This document shows positions 54,259 to 61,731 of a DNA stretch of 64,000 nucleotides, one piece after another. The DNA is from Anaplasma ovis str. Haibei. Its GTDB lineage: Bacteria > Pseudomonadota > Alphaproteobacteria > Rickettsiales > Anaplasmataceae. The DNA is taken from NCBI RefSeq assembly GCF_002214625.1, contig NZ_CP015994.1:806001-870000 (forward strand), given 5' to 3'. The position numbers were made by a program, and so were the translations under genes. Within the stretch, counting starts at the first letter, position 1. Every line of letters starts with the position of its first letter. Under the pieces are notes generated by a model. The model worked only from the letters and a program-made list of their open reading frames with translations. It was not told the origin of the DNA and did no database searches.

Positions 54259-55041
54259 TCAGGCGAAATATCTTACGGCGTTGCAAAAAACTTCAAAGCC
54301 ATCCGCATAGGTGGGCGCGGGCTTTCCTGCACGCATGCTTGCATCTTTTACATCCGTCCAGTCATATCGCTGAGTAAAAAATACCGCCCTTTCGGGGTGC
54401 GGCATCATGAGAAGAGCGCGGCCACCATTTCCAGATAGCGCAGCAATGTCATATGCTGACCCATTTGGATTGTGTGGAAACTGGCCATCGGCAGGTTCAC
54501 CGCTAGGTTTCGCGTATTTCATTGCGACGCTGCCATGTTCTACAAGCCCGTCTAGTACACCATCTGGAGCGCAAAACTTGCCCTCACCGTGTGCAACGGG
54601 AATGTACATTTCGTCTATGCCTTTTAGCCATACCGAACCGCAACACGATCTTACTCTAACCCACCTGCACTGATATCTACCCACATCATTGCGCACCAGA
54701 GCTACATCAGGGAAAAATACCCTGAGTAAAATCTGGCACCCGTTACATATCCCCAGTAACAGCTTATCTTGTTCCACGAACGCCCGCATTTCCTCCCCAA
54801 GCCCATGTAGCATACGTAGCGCAAATGCGTTGCCGGCACCGGTATCATCGCCGTAAGAAAACCCACCAGGCACCACCATGGTGTTGAACTCTCTGAGACA
54901 CTTAGGGTTCAGCAACAGCTCGTTGATGTGCATTATTCTCCCGGAAACACTGGCGTTTAAAAACCGCCCTGCTTCCATAAATGCGAAAAGTGTTTCCTCT
55001 TCGCAGTTTAACCCATACCCAGACAAAACCACTAAATTCAT
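54259..55041 (-). CDS. purQ: Phosphoribosylformylglycinamidine synthase, glutaminase subunit
   Basis: 260 aa, ATG at 55041. A class I glutamine amidotransferase supplying ammonia to PurL. The nucleophile elbow GICNGCQIL holds the catalytic Cys (about residue 99), and the His/Glu pair is in [10 protein letters not shown] (about 221-226). It starts [16 protein letters not shown], the usual PurQ N-terminus. It is longer than the roughly 225 aa of many bacteria, as in other Anaplasmataceae. Divergent from mnmG. Confidence 0.95.
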   Translation of the reverse strand: MNLVVLSGYGLNCEEETLFAFMEAGRFLNASVSGRIMHINELLLNPKCLREFNTMVVPGGFSYGDDTGAGNAFALRMLHGLGEEMRAFVEQDKLLLGICNGCQILLRVFFPDVALVRNDVGRYQCRWVRVRSCCGSVWLKGIDEMYIPVAHGEGKFCAPDGVLDGLVEHGSVAMKYAKPSGEPADGQFPHNPNGSAYDIAALSGNGGRALLMMPHPERAVFFTQRYDWTDVKDASMRAGKPAPTYADGFEVFCNAVRYFA

Positions 55042-55089
55042 GCGCTATATTTACACTTGCAACCCAAGGCACCGGAAGTTTAGCACTAT

Positions 55090-55118
55090 TTGACACGTCT
55101 TATATTACTTTTTACCAT
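55090..55118 (+). promoter_or_regulatory. Candidate mnmG promoter
   Basis: TTGACA (55090-55095), a perfect -35, is 17 bases from TACCAT (55113-55118), and the first GTG of the conserved MnmG N-terminus is at 55149. The -10 is weak. Confidence 0.45.
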
Positions 55119-55148
55119 CTAGTGTTCGATATCATCTGGTCGGTTGTT

Positions 55149-57035
55149 GTGCTAAGCTACGACGTCGTAGTAGTTGGTGGGGGGCATGCGGGGTGTGAGG
55201 CCGCTGCAGCCGCGGCGCGCATTGGCGCGAAGGCCTTGCTCATCACCCACAAAATCAGTTCAATAGGTGAAATGTCCTGCAACCCCGCAATCGGGGGTGT
55301 AGCCAAGGGTGTTGTGGTGCGGGAGGTAGATGCGCTTGATGGGTTGATGGGGCAGGCCATAGACAAAGCAAGTATACACTCTACCATGCTTAACCGGAGC
55401 AAAGGCCCAGCAGTCTGGGGGCCAAGAGCCCAGGCGGATAGGGATGCCTACAAGATGGCTATGCAGGATATTGTTTTGGGTTACAGGAACCTTGAAGTTC
55501 TGGAAGCCTCAGTGATAGATTTTTCAACCGATGACGAAGCAGGAACTCCGTGTGTTGCGTCGGTCACGCTGTCCTGCGGGAAGGTTCTGCGCACGAGAAG
55601 GCTCGTTCTAGCCACAGGGACCTTTCTGGGAGGAATGATACACGTCGGGAAAGATAAGGGTATACCAGCCGGCAGGATGGGGGATAAACCTTCCACAAGG
55701 CTGGCAAAGGCCTTATGTGCACACGGCTTCGCGTTGGGTAGGCTCAAAACTGGCACGCCACCCAGGGTTGACAAAGACAGCATAGATTGGTCCGCCACCG
55801 TGGAGCAAAAGGGTGACTCATTGCCAACCCCATTTTCTTTCTTGTCTGATGCTATGGTCCTGCCGCAGGTCTCATGCTACATCACCCACACAAATACAAA
55901 AACGCACGAGATAATCAGGAACAATTTGCATCTTGCTGCCTCCTGTGTATCGTTGGTGGACGTCTCGGCACCGAGGTATTGCCCCTCCATAGAGGAAAAG
56001 GTTAGAAGGTTCCCAGAGCACAAAAGCCACCAGGTGTTTTTGGAGCCAGAGGGATTAGATTCCAACTCGGTATATCCTAACGGCGTCTCGACTTCATGCC
56101 CCATAGACGTGCAGTTGGAAATGCTGCGAAGCATAAGGGGCCTGGAAAACGTGATGATGTTGCGGCACGGATATACGGTTGAGTACAACTTTGTGGACCC
56201 TAGAGAGCTACACCACACGTTGGAAACTAAAAAGATCAAAGGGTTATACTTTGCAGGGCAAATCAATGGTACAACTGGGTATGAAGAGGCGGCTGGCCAA
56301 GGAATTGTAGCAGGAACAAATGCAGCGCTATCGCTCTCTCAAAATAATCCCCCACTCGTTTTGAACAGGAGTGATGCATATATTGGGGTCATGATAGATG
56401 ATCTGGTCACGCTGGGCACCAGCGAGCCTTATCGGTTGTTCACGTCTAGGGCAGAATACAGGCTACGATTGCGCTCTGACAATGCCGACATGCGGCTCAC
56501 CGCAATGGGATACGATGTCGGTCTTGTATCGGAAAGGAGGTTTGGCGTTCTGTGCAACAAAAAGCAAGAGATGGACAGGCTGGTTGATGAGCTCAATAGC
56601 GCCATTGCAACGCCACATATGCTATCTAAGCATGATATATTCATATCCCAGAACGGGGAGAAGAAAACTGCATTTGAGTTACTAGGCCATCCGAGCATAA
56701 ACATGGACATCCTCGTGCAACTGTGGCCAAGCTTGAATTCCTTCAGCAAGGCCGCGCTAGCCGCGGTAGGCATCGAGGGAAAGTATGCGCCGTACCTTCA
56801 GCGTCAGGAAGCGGACATAAAATCGTTTCTAGAAGAAGAAAACGCATCAATTCCGGCAGATATAAGGTATTCTGAGGTTCATGGACTGTCCAAGGAAGCG
56901 CAGGAGAAGCTACAGCGCGTGCAACCGTTTTCTATAGGGGCTGCCAGGAGGATTCCCGGCATAACCCCAGCAGCAATCGCCAACATCATAATACATCTAC
57001 GGTGCCGCAGTAGAGCATCTCACCAAGATGGCTAG
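55149..57035 (+). CDS. mnmG: tRNA uridine-5-carboxymethylaminomethyl modification enzyme MnmG (GidA)
   Basis: 628 aa from the GTG at 55149 ([20 protein letters not shown]). The frame is open to 54981 but that part runs through the purQ start and promoter. FAD-binding [10 protein letters not shown] at the N-terminus, [14 protein letters not shown] (about residue 157), LKTGTPPRV (about 201), [16 protein letters not shown] (about 370) and the C-terminal helical domain ending near [15 protein letters not shown]. With MnmE it modifies wobble U34 of several tRNAs. Confidence 0.97.
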   Translation: MLSYDVVVVGGGHAGCEAAAAAARIGAKALLITHKISSIGEMSCNPAIGGVAKGVVVREVDALDGLMGQAIDKASIHSTMLNRSKGPAVWGPRAQADRDAYKMAMQDIVLGYRNLEVLEASVIDFSTDDEAGTPCVASVTLSCGKVLRTRRLVLATGTFLGGMIHVGKDKGIPAGRMGDKPSTRLAKALCAHGFALGRLKTGTPPRVDKDSIDWSATVEQKGDSLPTPFSFLSDAMVLPQVSCYITHTNTKTHEIIRNNLHLAASCVSLVDVSAPRYCPSIEEKVRRFPEHKSHQVFLEPEGLDSNSVYPNGVSTSCPIDVQLEMLRSIRGLENVMMLRHGYTVEYNFVDPRELHHTLETKKIKGLYFAGQINGTTGYEEAAGQGIVAGTNAALSLSQNNPPLVLNRSDAYIGVMIDDLVTLGTSEPYRLFTSRAEYRLRLRSDNADMRLTAMGYDVGLVSERRFGVLCNKKQEMDRLVDELNSAIATPHMLSKHDIFISQNGEKKTAFELLGHPSINMDILVQLWPSLNSFSKAALAAVGIEGKYAPYLQRQEADIKSFLEEENASIPADIRYSEVHGLSKEAQEKLQRVQPFSIGAARRIPGITPAAIANIIIHLRCRSRASHQDG

Positions 57036-57221
57036 CTAATAAGCCACCACGTCCCACTTTCCCGCTCACCATAGACTCCAGCAACAGGGTTTAGATATGG
57101 CAATGTTGCAGCACACGGCCGAATCCATCTGAATCAATTACGGAGCAACATCTATGCAAAGCTGTAGCGCGGCCCCCACCCATTGCAAATGCCTGCGCCT
57201 CTGTGACGGTTTTACAGTTCG

Positions 57222-58196
57222 CTAGCGCTTGGCGCGTACAACAGGCCCAGTGGGCGGCGGGTTGTAAAATGTTCTCTGCACCCGCGAAATAGCACCCAAA
57301 GTGGAAAAGATAACCGAGTCCGCAGTGATGCATCCACCCTCGCTGTGCGAAATCCCCTTCATTATCAAACTATCGGTCACCCCGGTAGCTATGAAAAACG
57401 CCTCTCCTCGCACCATGTCATTGGTCGTGTACGACCTATCCATATCCTCTACACCCATACCCCTGGCTCTTTCACGTAGCGCATCTGTATTCAGAACCAA
57501 CTTCCCCTCAATCTGCCCCCCTACAGCTGCAAGCAGGACGGCAGAAAGCACACCTTCAGGTGCACCCCCTATGCCAAGGTAAATGTCGTTCTCCCCACGA
57601 ATTAGTGACATCGCAGCAGATATGTCACCGTCATCTATCAGCTTTATGCGGGCGTCCAACTCCCTGAGGCCCTCTATTAAAGCGGTATGCCTATCCCTCT
57701 TTAGTACCACAGCTCTCAGATCAGACACGGCACATCCTTTAGCGTGTGATAGGCTATGCAGATTCGTTTTCAGATCACTACTCAGGGACACCACCCCATG
57801 GGGCAACCCCGGACCAACGGCTATTTTATCCATATATACATCCGGCGCCTTCAATAGGCACCCGGATTGCGCCACCGCGATGACAGACATGGCACCATCT
57901 TTGTACAGGGCGCACGTGGTAGTGCCTTCCAATGGGTCAACTGCTATATCTAACGTTGGCCCACCAATGCCGACTTTTTCTCCGGAATATAGCATAGGAG
58001 CGCTATCTCTCTCACCTTCCCCAATGACTATTGTTCCGTCTATGTACATTTTGTTGAGCGTGGAACGCATGGAATCTACCGCCGCCTTGTCAGCGTTTTT
58101 TTCGTTCCCCCTACCCGCAAATTTATGCGCCTCAATCGCTGCGCGTTCTGTTACATTGAGAAACTCCATACACAGACCATCACTCAACACGCGCAC
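57222..58196 (-). CDS. glpX: Class II fructose-1,6-bisphosphatase
   Basis: 324 aa, start at 58196 (MRVLSDGLCMEFLNVTERAA). It contains GEGERDSAPMLYSGEKVG (about residue 58), the metal-binding DPLEGTT (about 85), DDGDISAAM (about 188) and GIGGAPEGVLSAVL (about 211), the GlpX pattern. It catalyses the gluconeogenic step fructose-1,6-bisphosphate to fructose-6-phosphate, consistent with the limited glycolysis of these organisms, which use the upper pathway for biosynthesis. Confidence 0.95.
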   Translation of the reverse strand: MRVLSDGLCMEFLNVTERAAIEAHKFAGRGNEKNADKAAVDSMRSTLNKMYIDGTIVIGEGERDSAPMLYSGEKVGIGGPTLDIAVDPLEGTTTCALYKDGAMSVIAVAQSGCLLKAPDVYMDKIAVGPGLPHGVVSLSSDLKTNLHSLSHAKGCAVSDLRAVVLKRDRHTALIEGLRELDARIKLIDDGDISAAMSLIRGENDIYLGIGGAPEGVLSAVLLAAVGGQIEGKLVLNTDALRERARGMGVEDMDRSYTTNDMVRGEAFFIATGVTDSLIMKGISHSEGGCITADSVIFSTLGAISRVQRTFYNPPPTGPVVRAKR

Positions 58197-58275
58197 TACC
58201 TCTGCAAATAATCATTAACAAGTACCCAGGAGTCCATTATGATACAGCGAATGGTGAGGCAATCAACTTACAAAT

Positions 58276-58980
58276 GTGCGTGTAGTAGCGTTAATACTAG
58301 CCAGCTTCCTTCTGTACGGCTGTTTCACTCAGGATCCGGCTCCCGTATCCCTCAGGGGCGAAGAGTTTTATGGGAACCGGGAACGAGATGAAAATGCTGA
58401 CTATCGCCTAACACGTGATTACAGCGACAAGGGGACAGCAACAACAACTGCATCGAAGCGCAAGTTGCTGGTGAGAGACATATCCACGCGTGGCACTCCT
58501 CCCTCAAGCGCAAAGCTCAAACAGGGGCCCAAGCCATCACCTTCTAAGGGGTGTGAGTTCGACATGCCGCTGGACGGCGGGAAGGTAGTGGAGTCTGGTG
58601 CTGACGGCGGCAATGGCCCCTACTGCAATGACGGGGTCGCCATATTTGCAGATGGTATCGCAAAGGTCAAGGCTGCGGGAAGCGGGAAGGTTATGTATGT
58701 GGGAAAGGGGCTCCGGTGGTATGGGAGTTTGGTAATATTGGAACACAACAAGTATACCATATCGCTCTATTCTTATCTGCACGAGGTGCACGTCAAGATT
58801 GGTGACAAGGTGAAAAAGGGTCAGGTTATAGCAACAATTACAAAATCTAGCCAAAGTGCAGACAGTGGATATTTCTTCTGCTTTGCAATTAGGCGCAATG
58901 GTAAACCTGTAAACCCCGTGCAATACATCAAAAAATGCAAAAAGGCTGCCAAGCCCGTAGTCGTTGCCGATAAACGCTAG
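58276..58980 (+). CDS. Lipoprotein with a degenerate LytM/M23 domain
   Basis: 234 aa from the GTG at 58276. A lipoprotein signal LILASFLLYGC places the lipidated Cys at residue 16. A basic, disordered linker (about 20-95) leads to a LytM fold: CEFDMPLDGGKVVES, AKVKAAGSGKVMYVGKGLRW, YGSLVILEHNKYTISLYSYL, VHVKIGDKVKKGQVIATITK, then FCFAIRRNGKPVNPVQYI. Active M23 enzymes need HxxxD and HxH; here those positions read NDGVAIF and FCFAI, so zinc ligands are missing. It resembles NlpD/EnvC-type amidase activators rather than a hydrolase. Confidence 0.82.
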   Translation: MRVVALILASFLLYGCFTQDPAPVSLRGEEFYGNRERDENADYRLTRDYSDKGTATTTASKRKLLVRDISTRGTPPSSAKLKQGPKPSPSKGCEFDMPLDGGKVVESGADGGNGPYCNDGVAIFADGIAKVKAAGSGKVMYVGKGLRWYGSLVILEHNKYTISLYSYLHEVHVKIGDKVKKGQVIATITKSSQSADSGYFFCFAIRRNGKPVNPVQYIKKCKKAAKPVVVADKR

Positions 58981-59135
58981 ATGCGTATAACCATAGTGGT
59001 CGGCCCCGGCCATCCGTGCCAAATTACCGCGCTGGACGGGCGGTAGATGCCACAAGCATTATTTTGGGCAAGTAAGGAAAAATAAATATCTCTGATGTAG
59101 AGTCCGAGAGTTGTTGCAAGGATAGCGAGTGCCGG

Positions 59136-59591
59136 ATGTCAGAATATGTGTCGGAGAGACGTGCAATAAACATACTGTGCTCATACTGGGACCAGTTACG
59201 TAATGGTAGAAATTTTCCCACAAAAGAAGAAATAGATCCGGCAGACATCATGGAGATTTGGCCCTATTGCTTCATGCTTCAAGTCAAAGCTACTGATGAC
59301 GGCAGAAAATACGAATGCGTGTACGCGGGTGAGGAGTCTGTTAGGCTGTATAAATCTGACCTGAGGTATTACTCAGAGTCGGAAAACATAGTCATCTTCT
59401 TCCCCCAAATAATCGAGGGGCTCTTCGATTATTTGGAATCGGTAGCAGACAATCAGCGTCCACTGATTGAAGAATCGGAGAAGACAACCGCTGATGGCAG
59501 TGATATAAAAATAAGACAGTGCTTGCTTCCCCTGGGAAAAGATAACGTTGTTGACCATATAATTGGGGTTGTGGGGGGCAGAATATACTAG
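59136..59591 (+). CDS. PAS-fold protein (PAS_5 type)
   Basis: 151 aa, ATG at 59136. The N-terminal pattern ILCSYWDQLRNGRNFPTKEE and IDPADIMEIWPYCFMLQV is the signature of a small alphaproteobacterial PAS-domain family, followed by a PAS-like beta sheet and LPLGKDNVVDHIIGVVGG at the end. No enzymatic or DNA-binding domain is attached, so it may be a small sensor or adaptor. Ligand and partner are unknown. It is preceded by a 155-base spacer with no promoter I trust. Confidence 0.75.
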   Translation: MSEYVSERRAINILCSYWDQLRNGRNFPTKEEIDPADIMEIWPYCFMLQVKATDDGRKYECVYAGEESVRLYKSDLRYYSESENIVIFFPQIIEGLFDYLESVADNQRPLIEESEKTTADGSDIKIRQCLLPLGKDNVVDHIIGVVGGRIY

Positions 59592-59691
59592 GCGTAACTC
59601 CCAGGACGCGGTTGATCCATAGTTTCCCGCACAAATCAGAAGCCAGCACTGGGTAGTCTGGTGTAGGCTCGGCCGGGAACCCAGGGGGTGA

Positions 59692-59720
59692 TTGACATTG
59701 CGCCGTGGTACTTATAGAAT
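59692..59720 (+). promoter_or_regulatory. Promoter of the ubiK-like/bioB transcript
   Basis: TTGACA (59692-59697), 17 bases, TAGAAT (59715-59720): a near-consensus sigma-70 promoter, 28 bases before the ATG at 59748. Confidence 0.7.
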
Positions 59721-59747
59721 CCGCGATATTGTTCGCAGTAGTTTCTT

Positions 59748-59972
59748 ATGTTCTCCCTACTTCTGCGTGACTGTGTCAGGTTGGGTGTCTCCGTGCTCGG
59801 CATAGCTGTGGAAACGCTGGCCGAGGGAAAGACGGCTGCTAGGCACAGGGTTGAGTCTTGTATAAGAGACATGGGTTTCGTAAGCCGCGATGAGTTTGAG
59901 GCTATGAGTGAGTCCTTCAGGCGCTATAGTAGCAAACACGATAAGGAGTGTTCAAAGCGTGATAAGAAATAA
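59748..59972 (+). CDS. UbiK/BMFP-like small coiled-coil protein
   Basis: 74 aa, ATG at 59748. A helical N-terminus leads into [20 protein letters not shown] and [14 protein letters not shown], resembling the LVxREEFDxxxxVLxR pattern of the accessory ubiquinone factor UbiK / membrane-fusogenic BMFP family. The lysine-rich tail is typical of the family. The first 14 bases of bioB overlap its end. The match is by short motif only. Confidence 0.6.
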   Translation: MFSLLLRDCVRLGVSVLGIAVETLAEGKTAARHRVESCIRDMGFVSRDEFEAMSESFRRYSSKHDKECSKRDKK

Positions 59973-60930
59973 TTGGACGCTTGAGGAGGCATTGGAGCTC
60001 TTCCGCACGCCGTTTAGCGATCTTATACTCAAGGCCCACTCGGTGCATGTACAGAATTTTCGAAACAACGAGGTCCAAGTCGCGGCACTTATGAACATCA
60101 AAACCGGAAGTTGCCCGGAAAACTGCCGCTACTGCGCCCAGAGTGCGCACTATAACACAGGCCTTGAAAAGAAATCCCTATCCACTGTCGAAGAGGTCAA
60201 AGCGGCCGCTAAGAGAGCAAAAGAAATTGGGGCTGACAGATTTTGCTTCGCGGCGGCATGGCGTAGTTTGCATGACAGAGATTTAGAAAGAATCTGCCAA
60301 TTTGTAGAAGTAATAAAAAGCGAGGGGCTGGAGAGCTGTGCATCCTTGGGGATGTTGAAGCTCGATCAAGCCCAAAAGTTGAAAGAGTCGGGCCTGGATT
60401 TTTATAACCACAATGTAGACACCTCTCGCGAGTTCTATCACAACGTGGTAACTACCCGTACGTACGAGGAGAGGCTGGAGACCGTGCGTAACGTTCAGCA
60501 GGCAGGTATAAAGGTCTGCTGCGGGGGAATACTAGGTATGGGTGAAAGCACCGAGGATAGGGCAAGTATGTTGGTGACCCTGGCAAACTTGGAGAAGCAT
60601 CCGCTCTCTGTGCCAATCAATCGTCTCGTTCCGATAGAGGGCACTCCTATGGAAGGCAACCCGAAAATTGACAATATTGACTTTGTGCGCACTATCGCGG
60701 TTGCGCGCATCATGATGCCCGCGTCTTACGTGCGCCTTGCGGCAGGCAGGGGGGAAATGTCGGAAGAGATGCAGGCACTGTGCATGTTGGCGGGAGCAAA
60801 CTCCATATTTTGTGGTGAGAAGCTTCTAACTACGCCAAATGCCAGACCGGAAGATGACCAGAAGCTGTTCTCCCAGCTGGGAGTTACATCTTCCTCGGCA
60901 GCGCACACCCCAGACGCACAGCTTGCGTGA
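59959..60930 (+). CDS. bioB: Biotin synthase
   Basis: 323 aa from the GTG at 59959, behind AAGGAG at 10 bases; the frame is open upstream, but that overlaps the preceding gene further. A radical-SAM enzyme inserting sulfur into dethiobiotin. The cluster cysteines are in [11 protein letters not shown] (about residue 50), then the second cluster region with [31 protein letters not shown] and the arginine in YVRLAAGR. Biotin synthesis is a recognised trait of several tick-borne Anaplasmataceae. Its last three codons lie within a ~100-bp repeat. Confidence 0.96.
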   Translation: MIRNNWTLEEALELFRTPFSDLILKAHSVHVQNFRNNEVQVAALMNIKTGSCPENCRYCAQSAHYNTGLEKKSLSTVEEVKAAAKRAKEIGADRFCFAAAWRSLHDRDLERICQFVEVIKSEGLESCASLGMLKLDQAQKLKESGLDFYNHNVDTSREFYHNVVTTRTYEERLETVRNVQQAGIKVCCGGILGMGESTEDRASMLVTLANLEKHPLSVPINRLVPIEGTPMEGNPKIDNIDFVRTIAVARIMMPASYVRLAAGRGEMSEEMQALCMLAGANSIFCGEKLLTTPNARPEDDQKLFSQLGVTSSSAAHTPDAQLA

Positions 60931-61135
60931 AGTGCCACTGATCTAGTCCTACCACTTCCAGCGTCACCGCGGGTTTGTTATACACAGCCAAACATGGGTG
61001 TTGTGCTGCGGGGCCAACGCCGTTTGCGTGAAGTGCCACCGATTGAATGCGCATTACGTCTGGTGTCACCGCGGGTTTGTTATCCACAGCCAAACATAGG
61101 TGTTGTGCTGCTAGCACAGCTTGCGTGAAGTGCCT
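60921..61135. repeat. Tandem ~100-bp repeat, two full and one partial unit
   Basis: Units begin at 60921, 61022 and 61120 with G(C/T)TTGCGTGAAGTGCC; spacings are 101 and 98 bases. Both full units contain TCACCGCGGGTTTGT followed by a TTATxCACA sequence and CAGCCAAACAT. The third copy is only the first 16 bases. Between bioB and rnpB; no reading frame. Confidence 0.85.
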
Positions 61136-61156
61136 GAGACGCAAAAAACCAGAAGC

Positions 61157-61185
61157 TTGCGCAGTTTTACAGTATTGTATAGAAT
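61157..61185 (+). promoter_or_regulatory. rnpB promoter
   Basis: TTGCGC (61157-61162), 17 bases, TAGAAT (61180-61185), seven bases before the predicted first nucleotide of the RNA at 61192. The -35 is weak but position and -10 are good. Confidence 0.55.
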
Positions 61186-61191
61186 CGGGGC

Positions 61192-61516
61192 CCAGGTGGG
61201 GAAGTAGCCGCTGTGTTGTTTACAGAGGAAAGTCCGGACTCCAAGGGAAGATGGTGGCAGGTAACTCCTGCCGGGGGTAACCCTAGGTTAGGGCCACAGA
61301 AAATTACCGCCTCTACGAGGTAAGGGTGAAAAGGTGCGGTAAGAGCGCACCGTGCTCGTGGTAACACGTAGCAGCCAGGCAACCACCACCAGGAGCAAGG
61401 CTAAGAAGGGTATTGTGCCTTCCCTCATGTTACCCGGGTAAGTCGCTTGAGGTAAGCAGTGATGCTTACCCCAGATGAATGGCTACATAAACAGAATCCG
61501 GCTTATCTCCACCTGG
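61192..61516 (+). ncRNA. rnpB: RNase P RNA (bacterial class A)
   Basis: About 325 nt. The universally conserved 5' block GAGGAAAGTCCGGACTCC (from about 61226) and 3' block ACAGAATCCGGCTTAT (from about 61491) are present, and P1 forms from CCAGGTGG (61192-61199) with CCACCTGG (61509-61516). It is the catalytic RNA for tRNA 5' maturation. Exact termini are approximate. Confidence 0.95.
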
Positions 61517-61731
61517 TCGTCACGCCGTGCTGCCTGTTGACTCATTGCAAGTGCGTGGGAACTGTTTCTGGCCGCGGCATGTCTGCTCACATCAATGGCG
61601 CAGAGCGCTCCTGCCTAACCAGTTGACGCGGCTCCTGTGCACGCAACACCGCAACTGCAGCAGACTTTTAACTATGTAAAAACTCAGTGATCTGCAATAA
61701 TGTGTGGTTGTTACTCAAACACTGTGGCCAC
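61517..61731. other. Spacer between rnpB and purL
   Basis: 215 bases, no gene seen. It should contain the purL promoter; I could not pick convincing hexamers. Confidence 0.35.

Noticed and set aside
54981-55148. Longer mnmG start at 54981
   Set aside because: It overlaps the purQ start and a good TTGACA promoter element, and the extra residues are not in the family.
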